From Streptomyces sp. DH41 (GTDB taxonomy: Bacteria > Actinomycetota > Actinomycetes > Streptomycetales > Streptomycetaceae), in contig NZ_JARVKY010000001.1 of NCBI RefSeq assembly GCF_029813785.1, positions 665,517-729,516 on the forward strand: a stretch of 64,000 nucleotides of DNA, in the 5' to 3' direction. Both the position numbers and the translations under genes were made by a program. Below, in pieces: positions 7,738 through 16,931 of the stretch. The number at the start of each line of letters is the position of its first letter. Position 1 is the first letter of the stretch. The notes below the pieces were generated by a model. That model made no database searches. It saw only the letters and a list, made by a program, of their open reading frames with translations, and was not told the DNA's origin.

Positions 7738-8982
7738 TCACGGGGAGGCCGGTGCCGAGTTCCGCGTGTCCTGGGGCCCCGCGCCGCTCTCGTCGCCGCT
7801 CGTGGCCAGCCACGTACCGACGCCGATCGCCGCGACCAGGGCCACCGCGCCCGCTCCCACGGCCAGCCGGCGGCGCCGCGCGGCGGCGCGGTTGCGGGCC
7901 GATCCGGGGCGCGGGGCGCCGGACGCGCGAGGGGCCCGGGCGGTGCCGCGGGCGCCGCCGGCCAGTTCGTCGGGGGCCGGTACGCGCATGGAGGTGTGCG
8001 TGTCGCGGTTGGAGTCGGCCGGCTTCGGCCCCGGCACCAGCGGCACCGCTCCCCGGCGCCGTACCGGCTCCCCGGCGGGCGCGGGGGACGCCGGGGGCTC
8101 CTCGGGCGTGTCCTCCTCCTGCTCCGCGTCGGGCTCGTCCACGTCCAGCGGCCCCATCCCGGCCAGCATCGGCAGCAGCTCGCGCAGCCGGGCGCCCAGC
8201 TCGGAGGCGCGCAGCCGGGAGGCCGGCGCCTTGGCGAGGCACTGCACGAGCAGCTGCCACAGCTCGTCCGGGATGCCGGGGAGGGGGACGACCGACTCGG
8301 TCACATGGCGGCGCAGCACCGCGCCGGGGTGGCCGCCGCCGAACGGCGTGAAGCCGGCAAGGAGCTCGTACAGGACCGTGGCCAGCGCGTAGATGTCCAC
8401 GGCCGCGCGCGGGGGCAGGCCCTCGACGATCTCCGGGGCCAGGTAGTCCGGCGTGCCGATGATCTTCGTGGCGCGGGTGCGCCGCGGGGTGTCGATGAGT
8501 TTGGCCACACCGAAGTCCGTCAGCAGGGCCGGGTGCGAGCCGCCGGGGCCGAGCGGGCCCCGCATGTCGAGCAGCACGTTCTCCGGCTTGACGTCGCGGT
8601 GCACGACCCCGGCGGCGTGCGCGGCGGCCAGGCCGTCGGCGACGTCGGCGACGATGGCCACCGCGGCCTCGGGTGCCAGACGCCGCTCCCGGTCGAGGCG
8701 GGTGCGCAGATCCGTACCGCGGATCAGGTCCATGACCAGCGCGAGGTCGTTGCCGTCGACCACCAGGTCGCGCACGGAGACGACGTGCGGGTGCTCCAGG
8801 CCGAGCAGGGCGGTGCGCTCCTGCACGAAGCGTGAGACGAGTTCCTGGTCGGACGCCAGATCCTCGCGCAGCAGCTTGATCGCGACGGGTCCCTCGGGAC
8901 CCTCGCCCAGCCACACCGTGCCGGCGCTGCCCCGCCCGAGGATCTGGTGGGCGGTGTACCGGCTGCCGATCTTCCGTGCCAA
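7738..8982 (-). CDS. pkaB: Membrane Ser/Thr protein kinase PkaB-like
   Basis: A Hanks-type kinase of 414 residues. The N-terminal catalytic domain (about 8-270) has glycine loop GRGSAGTVW at 16-24, Lys36 in VAIKLL, catalytic HRDVKPEN with Asp130, DFG with Asp156, and GTPDYLAPE at 176-184. An acidic/Pro-rich juxtamembrane linker follows ([18 protein letters not shown]) with Thr/Ser-rich stretches that could be autophosphorylated. A basic stop (AAARRRR) and one TM helix (about 375-397, [21 protein letters not shown]) leave only a short extracellular tail with no sensor domain. It lies between prfB and a second kinase in the same order that I recall for S. coelicolor pkaB and pkaA. Confidence 0.9.
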   Translation of the reverse strand: MARKIGSRYTAHQILGRGSAGTVWLGEGPEGPVAIKLLREDLASDQELVSRFVQERTALLGLEHPHVVSVRDLVVDGNDLALVMDLIRGTDLRTRLDRERRLAPEAAVAIVADVADGLAAAHAAGVVHRDVKPENVLLDMRGPLGPGGSHPALLTDFGVAKLIDTPRRTRATKIIGTPDYLAPEIVEGLPPRAAVDIYALATVLYELLAGFTPFGGGHPGAVLRRHVTESVVPLPGIPDELWQLLVQCLAKAPASRLRASELGARLRELLPMLAGMGPLDVDEPDAEQEEDTPEEPPASPAPAGEPVRRRGAVPLVPGPKPADSNRDTHTSMRVPAPDELAGGARGTARAPRASGAPRPGSARNRAAARRRRLAVGAGAVALVAAIGVGTWLATSGDESGAGPQDTRNSAPASP

Positions 8983-9087
8983 GACTGCTCCTACCGACGC
9001 GTGTTGCGCTTAAAAGTACGCGTCCGAGGAGCCAACCTTCACAGCGGAGGCCGAAATCACCCGCTGGGTGTCGACAAATCTCCAGAC

Positions 9088-10833
9088 TCAGTTACCGGTG
9101 GACGTCCCGCCGCCGCCCGAGCCGCTGTCGCCGCCCAGGTCCCCGATCCAGTCGGTCGCGGTGGTGAACCAGTCGCTGAGCTGCGCCCAGTAGCCCTGGC
9201 CCGTGCCGATCCACTCCTGCAGCGGGCTCAGCTCCCAGATCAGCCAGCCGGCCACGAACAGGACGACGATCGTGACCAGGCATCCCTTGAGACAGCCGAG
9301 ACCGGGGATGCGCATGGGGTTGGCGCCGCGCTGCCGCGGCGGCCGGGGCTCACGCCGGGGCGGCTGCGGCTCGGGCGTGGGCGGCGGGGCGTAGCGCTGC
9401 GGCTGGGGCCGGTGCGGCTGCTGGGGCTGTTGCGGCTGCGGGGTGGCGTACCGCTGCGGTTGCGGCTGTTGCTGCTGCGGATATCCGTAGCCGGGCTGCT
9501 GGGGCGGCGGGCCCTGCGGGGCCTGCCGGGGCGGCTGCTGCGGGCGGGCCACCTGCCGCTGGGGGCGGCGGCGCAGCGGGTCGTCGTTCGGGTCGATGTA
9601 CTGGACCTGCGTCTGCTCGTTGCGGTCGCGAGCGGCGCGCAGCTGGTTCTGCCAGGGGTGCGGGTCCTCGGGGCCGCCGGACTGCCCGCCCTGTCCCTGC
9701 CCCGGGCCGCCCGGCTGTCCCGGCGGCACCGGCGGCATGACGGCGGTCGGGTCGGCCGCGCCGCGGTTCGGGAGTACGGCGGTGGGGTCGGCGGCGCCCG
9801 CCGTGCCGCCGGTGTGCGGCAGGACGCTGGTCGCGCCGTTCGGGTCGTGGGCGCCGGGCGGGTTCTGCGGCAGGACCTGCGTCGGGTCGGCGGCCCCGGG
9901 GTCGCCCGGGACCTGCGCGGGCGCCGGGTCGGGGGCGAGGAGTACGCCGACGCTCTCGGCGGCGCCGATCTGCGCGCTGTTCGCGTGCACGCCGATGCCC
10001 TCGGCGACGACCCGCAGGCCGCGGGCGAGGTTCTCGGCGCTGGGGCGGTCGTCGGGGTTCTTGCGCAGGCAGCGCTCGATGACCGTCCACAGCGGGTCGG
10101 GGACGGTGGAGGGGCGGCGCGGTTCGGCGCTCAGGTGCTGGTGCAGCACCTCCAGGGCGGAGCCCCCGCCGAACGGGGGCCGGCCGGTGACCAGCTCGTA
10201 CAGCAGGATGCCGGCGCCGTAGACGTCGACGGCGGAGGTCTGCGGGCGGCCCTCGGCGGACTCCGGCGCGACGTACGCGGGCGTGCCGACGAACTCGTGG
10301 GTGCGGGTGAGGCCGGGAGAGTCCGCGAGACGGGCGATGCCGAAGTCGGTGAGCATCGGGTGCATCTCGCCGCCGGTCTGCTTCAGCAGGACGTTGGCCG
10401 GCTTCAGGTCACGGTGGACGACGCCGTCGGCGTGGCTGGCGGCGAGCGCGTCGGCGACCTGCGCGGTGAGCAGGGCGGCGGCAACCGGGGTGAGCGGCCC
10501 GTTTTCGCGCAGGTAGCGGTGCAGGTCCGGACCGTCGATGAGATCCATGACGAGGGCCAGCAGCTCGCCCTCGACGACCAGGTCGCGGACCCGGACGATG
10601 TTGGGGTGGGTCAGCCGGAGCAGGACGGAGCGCTCCCGCAGGAAGCGCATCACGATGTCGGGGTCGCTCGCGAGCTCCTCCTTGAGGACCTTGATCGCGA
10701 CGGTCTCGCCGGGCTGACCGGCCACGGCCGCCTCGGCGCCCGCGGTCTCCCGCTGGCGGGCCCGCCAGACGGTGCCCGTGGCGCCGCGACCGAGGGGCTC
10801 CTCGAGGAGGTACTTGCTGCCTACCGGCCGCAC
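9088..10833 (-). CDS. pkaA: Membrane Ser/Thr protein kinase PkaA-like
   Basis: A kinase of 581 residues from a GTG at 10833, chosen because GGGAG lies eight bases upstream and the kinase domain starts at once (VRPVGSKYLLEEPLG). In-frame ATGs at 10923 and 11025 would add a poorly conserved-looking extension. Catalytic residues are glycine loop GRGATGTVW (15-24), Lys48, HRDLKPAN with Asp142, DFG with Asp163 and GTPAYVAPE. A long Pro/Gln/Gly linker (about 300-520) contains three TxVLP/TAVMP-like motifs and a QP-rich run. One TM helix (GCLVTIVVLFVAGWLIW) is followed by about 45 extracellular residues ending Gly/Ser-rich. It is 105 bases upstream of pkaB and divergent from the FHA-FtsK gene. Confidence 0.9.
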   Translation of the reverse strand: MRPVGSKYLLEEPLGRGATGTVWRARQRETAGAEAAVAGQPGETVAIKVLKEELASDPDIVMRFLRERSVLLRLTHPNIVRVRDLVVEGELLALVMDLIDGPDLHRYLRENGPLTPVAAALLTAQVADALAASHADGVVHRDLKPANVLLKQTGGEMHPMLTDFGIARLADSPGLTRTHEFVGTPAYVAPESAEGRPQTSAVDVYGAGILLYELVTGRPPFGGGSALEVLHQHLSAEPRRPSTVPDPLWTVIERCLRKNPDDRPSAENLARGLRVVAEGIGVHANSAQIGAAESVGVLLAPDPAPAQVPGDPGAADPTQVLPQNPPGAHDPNGATSVLPHTGGTAGAADPTAVLPNRGAADPTAVMPPVPPGQPGGPGQGQGGQSGGPEDPHPWQNQLRAARDRNEQTQVQYIDPNDDPLRRRPQRQVARPQQPPRQAPQGPPPQQPGYGYPQQQQPQPQRYATPQPQQPQQPHRPQPQRYAPPPTPEPQPPRREPRPPRQRGANPMRIPGLGCLKGCLVTIVVLFVAGWLIWELSPLQEWIGTGQGYWAQLSDWFTTATDWIGDLGGDSGSGGGGTSTGN

Positions 10834-11262
10834 GTCATGCGCTCCCTGTTGCTTGCCGACTGTTCCGCCCCACTGTAGTGCCGTGCTCCCGGCACCGGGC
10901 TGTCGTCGTCCTGTGCTTCCCATTGGTCCACCGGTGCGTCTTACGTTCCGCTTCCGGCGCGTGTTCGAAGGAAAGACGCTCGACCCGGTCCCTTGGTTGC
11001 CGGGCCCGAACGTGACCGATCTCAAGCGGACGCCGTTCGATCATCGACGCGACACCTGTCAGGCATTTTTGCGGGCAGAGCCGACCAATCAAGATCATTT
11101 GATGGCGGGCGACGGGCACATTGTCAGTGGCAGGTGCGAGGATGCGTGCAGTACTGGCCGACGTGCTCGTGTGGCGGTGGGGGAAGTCCGCGGTGGGGGA
11201 CCGCGGTAGACGGCTTCTGTCCCCGGCGCGCGGGCGCCCGCGCGAAGGGACCGCTGACGGCG
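10834..11262. other. Divergent promoter region, pkaA / FHA-FtsK gene
   Basis: About 430 bases between two divergent starts, lower in GC than the flanking genes in places (for example 11060-11110). It must hold promoters in both directions. A TTGTCAGTG element at 11121-11129 points at the FHA-FtsK gene and is listed separately. No credible extra gene was seen. Confidence 0.5.
11121..11145 (+). promoter_or_regulatory. TTGTCAGTG element (RecA-independent damage promoter-like), weak -10
   Basis: TTGTCAGTG at 11121-11129 matches the -35 part of the actinobacterial RecA-NDp/PafBC promoter. After eight bases comes GAGGAT, which is a poor match to TANNNT, so this is weaker than the copy at 41855-41877. 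It lies about 115 bases before the ATG at 11263. Confidence 0.35.
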
Positions 11263-14200
11263 ATGCAGATCCGGCTGACCGTCGTAGACCCGCTGGGCCC
11301 GCATGCTTCGGTGGGGGGCCACGCCGCGAGCTGCGACGTGCTGGTCACCGCGCCGCCCGGCACGGCCCTGGCCGCGATCGCCTCCGCGCTGGCCGCGGCG
11401 CTGCCCGGCGGTGAGAGTCCGGGCTCCGGCCAGGTGGTGCTCTACGCCGGGGCGCAGCGGCTCGACGCCCAGCGCAGCACCCTGGGCGAGCCCCCGCTGA
11501 CCGACGGCGCGGTGCTCTGCCTGGGCGCCCCGGGCGAGCCCGACCCGCACTCCGAACCGGCCGACGTGCCGGCCCAGCTCCATGTGGTCGCCGGCCCCGA
11601 CGCGGGTGGCGTCCATCTGCTGCACGGCGGCCAGATCCAGCTCGGCCGCTCCGCCGACGCCGACATCGCGCTCGACGACCCGGACGTCTCCCGGACGCAC
11701 TGCGCCGTGACCGTCGCCCCCGACGGCCGCGTCTCGGTCGCGGACCTCGGTTCCACCAACGGCACCACGCTGGACGGCACCCGCGTGGGCGACCGCCCGG
11801 TCCGCTTCGCGCCGGGGGCGCTGCTGCGGATCGGCGAGTCCGCCCTGCGCCTCGTGCCGGTCCCCCAGGGCGCGGTCGCGCGCGTGGCGACGACCCCGGA
11901 CGGGGAGGGGCACGTACGGCTTTCCGGCCCGGAGGGGTCCCCGTCTCGGGGGGCCGGGCCGGGCCCGGGGGCGGACGCCGGGGGCCGGGTGGCGCACGCG
12001 CGCGTGGCCGACGGGGCGGAGGGCCAGGCCCGTGTGGGGGGCGAGACGGGCGGTCCCTCCGGCACGACCAGCAGCACGGACGGCACGGCGCACCCGTACG
12101 GCAGCAGGGACGACTCCGCCCAGGCGGGCCTGGGGACGGACGGCGCCGCGCGCCCGGCCGGGGCGGCGGACGGCTCCTCGCGCGGGGCCGGAAAAGGGGA
12201 AGGGGACGGTTCCCGGCGGGGGGCCGGTGCCGGGAGCACCAGTGCCGCCGGGTCCGCGGCCCGGGACCGCCCCGCCGGGCGAACGCACCACGCCTACGGC
12301 CCCGCGGGGCCCGGCATCGGCGCGGCATCGACCGAGCCCCGTCAGGTCCCCGGGCAGGGCGGTGCACCGCGACTCGAGAGCCACGGCACCGGCCACGCGG
12401 CGGGCACGCGGCGGCCGTCCCCGGCGGGGGACGAGACCCACGGCGGCGCTACCGGCGTGGGCGCGGGCCATGGTGCGGGCGGGCACGGGCCCGAGACCTA
12501 CGGAACAGGCGCATCCGGCACGGGCGGCTACGGCTCGGACCCGTACGGCGCGGACGTGAGCGGCTCGAACCCGTACGGCGCGGACGCGCACGGCGCGGGA
12601 CCGTCCGGTGCGGGCGCCCACGGTGCGGGTGCCCATGGCGCGCACGTCCTCGGGACCGCCCGGAGCGCCCCCTTCGGTGAGGCCTCCGGTCCCGCCGACG
12701 CCCCCGGCCCGGACGCCGGCACCCGGCGCAAGGGCACGCCCCTGCGCGGGACCGACGTCCCCCCGGGCGTGCGCAGGCGCGGCGGGCTCGGCGCGTGGGC
12801 ACGGCGGCTCGCCGGAGGCCGCGGCGGCACGCAGGACGCCACCGAGGCCGGGACCCACGCCTACGACCGGGAGCCGGCCGGACCGGCACCGACGGCCCCG
12901 GCCGGCACGGCCCGCGCACCGGAGACCTGGCCGGACCCCGCCTCGTTGCTGCTGACGGCGCTCGGACCGGGACCACGACTGTGGGAGCGCGGCCCGGGTC
13001 ACCCGGAGGCGCTCACCGTGCGGCTCGGCACGGCCGACCGGGTGGCGCCCGGCGGCGACGCGCCGCTGCCCGCGGTTCCGGTGACCGCCGGGTTCCGCGA
13101 GGTCGGGGCGCTCGGGCTGGCGGGCCCGCGCGCGCGGCTGGCCGGGCTGGCCCGCTCGGTCCTGGCCCAGCTCGCCGCGCTGCACTCCGCCGACGTCCTG
13201 GAGATCGTCCTGATCAGCGCGGACCGCTCCCGTCCGCTCGCCGAACGGGCCGCCGAGTGGTCCTGGGTGGGCTGGCTGCCGCACCTGCGCCCGGGACACG
13301 GTCAGGACTGCCGTCTGCTGCTCGCCTACGACCGGGAACAGGCCACGGCCCGCGCCCACGAGCTCCTCCGCCGCCTGGAGGACCACCTGACGGACACCCG
13401 GGCCGGAGCACGGCCACCGGCTCCCGCCGGCACCATCCCGGCCCAGCCGACGGCTCCCGCACGGGACACACCACAGAGCCCGGCCACGGCCACGGACTCG
13501 GACACGACCCCGGACACGGCCGGCACCCGCCGGCCCTCCTGGGCGCGGGCCGGTGACGGAACCGATCCGGCCGGCGGCCTCGCCGGGCCGTACACGGTGG
13601 TCGTCGTGGACGGGGACCCCGGCGGAGCCGACGTGCGCGACGCGGTGGCGCGGCTGGCCCTGGAGGGCCCACGGGCCGGTATCCACGTCCTGAGCCTCGC
13701 CGAGACGGCCGCCGCCTCCCCGACGTCCCCGGTGACGGAGACGTACGAGGCGGCCTGCGCGGTGTCCCCGGTGTTCCGGGAGTGCGGCGCCGTGGCGCTG
13801 CTCAGCGGCGACGTGGCGACGGCCCTGCGACTGCTGCGCGTCGCGCGCACGGGCGCCTCCCAGGGCGCACCGGCCACCGGCCCGACCGCCCCCAACGGCC
13901 CGGCCACCGGCTCGGCCACCGGTCCGATCGCTCCCGTCGGCCCGATCGCCCCCGCCGGCCCGGTCGGGCACGGCACCCTCGGTACGGTCGACGCCGTCTC
14001 CCTCGCCTGGGCGGAGCGGTTCGCGCGCGCCCTGGCCCCGCTGCGTACCGACGGCGCGGTCGGCGACCGGCACACGCGCGTGTCCGCGCCGCTGCCCCAG
14101 GCGGCCCGGCTCCTCGACGAGCTGGGCCTCGCCCGGGCCACCCCGGCCTCCCTGATGGCCCGATGGGCCGACGCGGCCGACGACACGGAGGCCCTCGGCG

Positions 14201-15261
14201 GACGGGCGCACGCCGTACTGGGCGCCGGACCGCGCGGCCCGGTCACGGCCGACCTCGCCGCGGAGGGGCCCCACCTGCTGATCGAGGGCCCGCCCGGCAG
14301 CGGCCGTACCGAGCTGCTGCGGGCGTTCGTCGCCTCGCTCGCCTCCGCCGAACGCCCCGACCGCCTCGGCATCGTCCTGATGGACGGCCGGGACAGCGTG
14401 GGCTCGGGCGGCGGCGGGCACGGGGAAGGGCTGCGCGTCTGTACGGACGTACCGCACGTCACCACCCACCTCACCGCCAACGACCCGGTGCGCATGCGGG
14501 AGTTCGCGCAGTCCCTGAGCGCCGAGCTGAAGCGGCGTGCCGAGCTGCTCGGACGGTCGGACTTCGCCGAGTGGCACACCGGACGCGAGGTGTCGGGCCG
14601 GCTGGTCGCACAGCGCACGCCGTCGGGTGGCGGCGCCGGCACCCCCGGCCCCGCGGCGATATCGGACACCGGGGACGTCGACTCCCCGCCCAGCTCCACG
14701 CTGCGGCTGCGACCGGGCGCGGCCCGGCGCCGGGCGGGGGCGGCGCCTCCGCTCCCCCGCCTCGTCGTGGTCGTGGACGATCTCGACGCCCTGGTCACTC
14801 CCCCGCTCGGCTCCCCCGGGCGGCCCGCGGCGGGGTCGGTGATGCGGGCGCTGGAGGCCGTCGCGCGGGAGGGCGAGCGGCTCGGCGTGCACCTGGTGGC
14901 CGCCACCGCGCCCGGCGGCCGTACGGCCCAGACGGAGCCCGCGCTCCGCGCCACCCTGCGCGTCACCCTCGACGCCCCGGCACCCGGTCCGGACGAACCG
15001 ATGCCGGGGCGTGGGCGGTTGTCCTGTCCGGACGGACGGGACGTGGTGTTCCAGGGCGGCCGGGTGACGGGCCGCATCCCGCGGACGGCGACCCTGCGGC
15101 CCACGGTGGTCCCGCTGGAGTGGCACCGCATGGGCGACCCGCCCACCCGGCGCCCCGTCCGCGAACTGGGCAACGGGCCGACGGATCTGGCGCTGCTCGC
15201 CAGCGCGTTGGAGCGTGCGGCGCGGGAGGTGTCGGCGGCTCAGGTGCCGTCACTGCTGTAA
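11263..15261 (+). CDS. FHA domain and FtsK/SpoIIIE-type ATPase protein
   Basis: A 1332-residue protein from ATG 11263 (MQIRLTVVDPLG; AAGGGA about 12 bases upstream). Residues 1-95 look like a ubiquitin-fold module. An FHA domain spans about 105-198 with GRSADADI, SRTHC and DLGSTNGT, the phosphothreonine-binding motifs. Residues about 210-540 are a Gly/Ala/Ser/His low-complexity linker. The C-terminal half carries one FtsK-like P-loop ATPase: Walker A GPPGSGRTE near 1009 and Walker B VVVVDDLDAL near 1167. No TM helix is evident. The layout recalls EssC/YukB of type VII secretion (FHA plus FtsK), but no WXG100 gene is nearby. Being divergent from two Ser/Thr kinases, it is a plausible kinase target through FHA binding. 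Confidence 0.85.
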   Translation: MQIRLTVVDPLGPHASVGGHAASCDVLVTAPPGTALAAIASALAAALPGGESPGSGQVVLYAGAQRLDAQRSTLGEPPLTDGAVLCLGAPGEPDPHSEPADVPAQLHVVAGPDAGGVHLLHGGQIQLGRSADADIALDDPDVSRTHCAVTVAPDGRVSVADLGSTNGTTLDGTRVGDRPVRFAPGALLRIGESALRLVPVPQGAVARVATTPDGEGHVRLSGPEGSPSRGAGPGPGADAGGRVAHARVADGAEGQARVGGETGGPSGTTSSTDGTAHPYGSRDDSAQAGLGTDGAARPAGAADGSSRGAGKGEGDGSRRGAGAGSTSAAGSAARDRPAGRTHHAYGPAGPGIGAASTEPRQVPGQGGAPRLESHGTGHAAGTRRPSPAGDETHGGATGVGAGHGAGGHGPETYGTGASGTGGYGSDPYGADVSGSNPYGADAHGAGPSGAGAHGAGAHGAHVLGTARSAPFGEASGPADAPGPDAGTRRKGTPLRGTDVPPGVRRRGGLGAWARRLAGGRGGTQDATEAGTHAYDREPAGPAPTAPAGTARAPETWPDPASLLLTALGPGPRLWERGPGHPEALTVRLGTADRVAPGGDAPLPAVPVTAGFREVGALGLAGPRARLAGLARSVLAQLAALHSADVLEIVLISADRSRPLAERAAEWSWVGWLPHLRPGHGQDCRLLLAYDREQATARAHELLRRLEDHLTDTRAGARPPAPAGTIPAQPTAPARDTPQSPATATDSDTTPDTAGTRRPSWARAGDGTDPAGGLAGPYTVVVVDGDPGGADVRDAVARLALEGPRAGIHVLSLAETAAASPTSPVTETYEAACAVSPVFRECGAVALLSGDVATALRLLRVARTGASQGAPATGPTAPNGPATGSATGPIAPVGPIAPAGPVGHGTLGTVDAVSLAWAERFARALAPLRTDGAVGDRHTRVSAPLPQAARLLDELGLARATPASLMARWADAADDTEALGGRAHAVLGAGPRGPVTADLAAEGPHLLIEGPPGSGRTELLRAFVASLASAERPDRLGIVLMDGRDSVGSGGGGHGEGLRVCTDVPHVTTHLTANDPVRMREFAQSLSAELKRRAELLGRSDFAEWHTGREVSGRLVAQRTPSGGGAGTPGPAAISDTGDVDSPPSSTLRLRPGAARRRAGAAPPLPRLVVVVDDLDALVTPPLGSPGRPAAGSVMRALEAVAREGERLGVHLVAATAPGGRTAQTEPALRATLRVTLDAPAPGPDEPMPGRGRLSCPDGRDVVFQGGRVTGRIPRTATLRPTVVPLEWHRMGDPPTRRPVRELGNGPTDLALLASALERAAREVSAAQVPSLL

Positions 15262-15529
15262 GGCCGGGCAGGTTGCCGCTGGTTGGGAGCGCCTCGCTCC
15301 GGGAAGGCTCCCGGAGCTCTCCCGGACGCGGCCGCTCGGGCCGGAGCGGGGGGTTCGGGGGCCGCCGCTCCCGACCGCGCCCGCACCGGCGCCGGTTGCC
15401 TGGTCACGACGCGGTCACGATCTTCCTCTGGACGCCGGACGCGCTCTTGCCGCCCCCACCCCCCTGGCGTACACCAGAGCCCACGGGACAGCGCCGGACG
15501 TTCGACGAGGAACGAAGAACGGGGCAGTG

Positions 15530-16927
15530 ATGCGCACAAGCAGAACCTTCCGATCCCACAGGACCGTCAAGAGGACCACCCGGGCCGCCGCCACCCTCGC
15601 CGCGGGGGCTCTCGCGCTCTCGCTCACCGCGTGCGGCGGTGACGACGACAACGGCGGTGAGGACAAGGGCGGTCAGGGCAGCGGCGACAAGAAGACGGCC
15701 GCCACCGTCACCCTTCCCAGGCTGGACGGCGAGAGCCTGGAGGTCGCCGCCGTCTGGACCGGCGCCGAGCAGGAGAACTTCAAGAAGGTCCTCGCCGAGT
15801 TCGAGAAGCGCACCGGCGCCAAGGTGACCTTCGTGCCCGCCCAGGACCCGATCATCAACTTCCTCGGCTCGAAGATCGCGGGCGGCGCCCCGCCGGACGT
15901 GGCGATGCTCCCGCAGCCCGGTGCCATCAAGCAGGCCGTGGAGAAGAGCTGGGCCAAGCCGCTGGGCGCGGAGGCCACCAAGGAGCTGCGGGAGAACTAC
16001 TCGCAGGGCTGGCAGGACATCGGCAAGGTCTCCGGCAAGCAGTTCGGCGTCTACTACAAGGCCGCCAACAAGTCCCTGATCTGGTACAACGCCCAGGTCT
16101 TCGAGAACGCGGGCGCGGCCGAGCCCAAGACCTGGGACGAGCTGCTCACCGCCGCCCAGACGGTCTACGACTCCGGCGTCACGCCGTTCTCCGTGGGCGG
16201 CGCGGATGGCTGGACCCTCACCGACTGGTTCGAGAACGTCTACCTCTCGCAGGCGGGCCCGGAGAAGTACGACCAGCTGGCCAAGCACGAGATCAAGTGG
16301 ACCGACCCGTCCGTGAAGGAGGCGCTGACCACCCTCGCCGAGATCTGGGGCAAGAAGGACTACGTCGCGGGCGGCGCGACCGGCGCGCTGCAGACCGAGT
16401 TCCCGGCCTCGGTGACGCAGACCTTCACCGGCGGCGACCAGCCCAAGGCGGGCATGGTCTACGAGGGCGACTTCGTGCAGGTCAACATCGCCGAGACGGA
16501 CGCGAAGGTCGGCACGGACGCGAAGGTCTTCCCGTTCCCGGCGGTCGGCGACACCGCGCCGGTGGTCTCCGGCGGTGACGCGGCGGTGATCCTGGAGGAC
16601 TCGAAGGCGTCGCAGGCGCTCGTCACCTGGCTGGCCTCCCCGGACGCGGCGGCGATCCACGCGAAGCTCGGCGGCTACCTCTCGCCGAACAAGAGCTTCG
16701 ACACGTCGGCGTACCCGAACGAGGTGCAGAAGAAGATCGCCGATGCGCTGATCGCGGCGGGCGACGACTTCCGCTTCGACATGTCGGACCAGGCCCCGCA
16801 GGCCTTCGGCGGCACGCCCGGCAAGGGCGAGTGGAAGGCGCTGCAGGACTTCCTGAAGAACCCGAAGGACGTCGCGGGCGCCCAGCGGCAGTTGGAGGCG
16901 GACGCGGCCGCCGCCTACGGAGGCTGA
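15530..16927 (+). CDS. Sugar ABC transporter substrate-binding lipoprotein
   Basis: An extracellular solute-binding protein of family 1. The 465 residues start MRTSRTFRSHRTVKRTTRA and carry a lipobox LSLTAC with Cys35 as lipidation site, followed by a Gly/Asp-rich tether. The mature part has typical binding-protein features (IINFLGSKIAGGAPPDVAMLPQPG, KSLIWYNAQVFENAG, EYxGDFVQVNI-like segments, and late FRFDMSDQAPQAFGG). It leads an operon with two permeases starting four bases after its stop. The substrate is likely an oligosaccharide or polyol, not determinable here. No regulator or glycosidase is adjacent. Confidence 0.92.
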   Translation: MRTSRTFRSHRTVKRTTRAAATLAAGALALSLTACGGDDDNGGEDKGGQGSGDKKTAATVTLPRLDGESLEVAAVWTGAEQENFKKVLAEFEKRTGAKVTFVPAQDPIINFLGSKIAGGAPPDVAMLPQPGAIKQAVEKSWAKPLGAEATKELRENYSQGWQDIGKVSGKQFGVYYKAANKSLIWYNAQVFENAGAAEPKTWDELLTAAQTVYDSGVTPFSVGGADGWTLTDWFENVYLSQAGPEKYDQLAKHEIKWTDPSVKEALTTLAEIWGKKDYVAGGATGALQTEFPASVTQTFTGGDQPKAGMVYEGDFVQVNIAETDAKVGTDAKVFPFPAVGDTAPVVSGGDAAVILEDSKASQALVTWLASPDAAAIHAKLGGYLSPNKSFDTSAYPNEVQKKIADALIAAGDDFRFDMSDQAPQAFGGTPGKGEWKALQDFLKNPKDVAGAQRQLEADAAAAYGG

Positions 16928-16931
16928 CGCG

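Noticed and set aside
10834..11025. Upstream extension of PkaA to ATG 10923 or 11025
   Set aside because: The added residues look non-conserved and the GTG at 10833 has a good RBS right before the kinase domain.
11263..15261. A complete type VII secretion locus
   Set aside because: No WXG100, EccB, EccD, EccE or mycosin gene in the window; only the FHA-FtsK resemblance.
15262..15529. A gene between the FHA-FtsK protein and the ABC lipoprotein
   Set aside because: Only short frames that mirror neighbours or lack an RBS; treated as a promoter region for the ABC operon.
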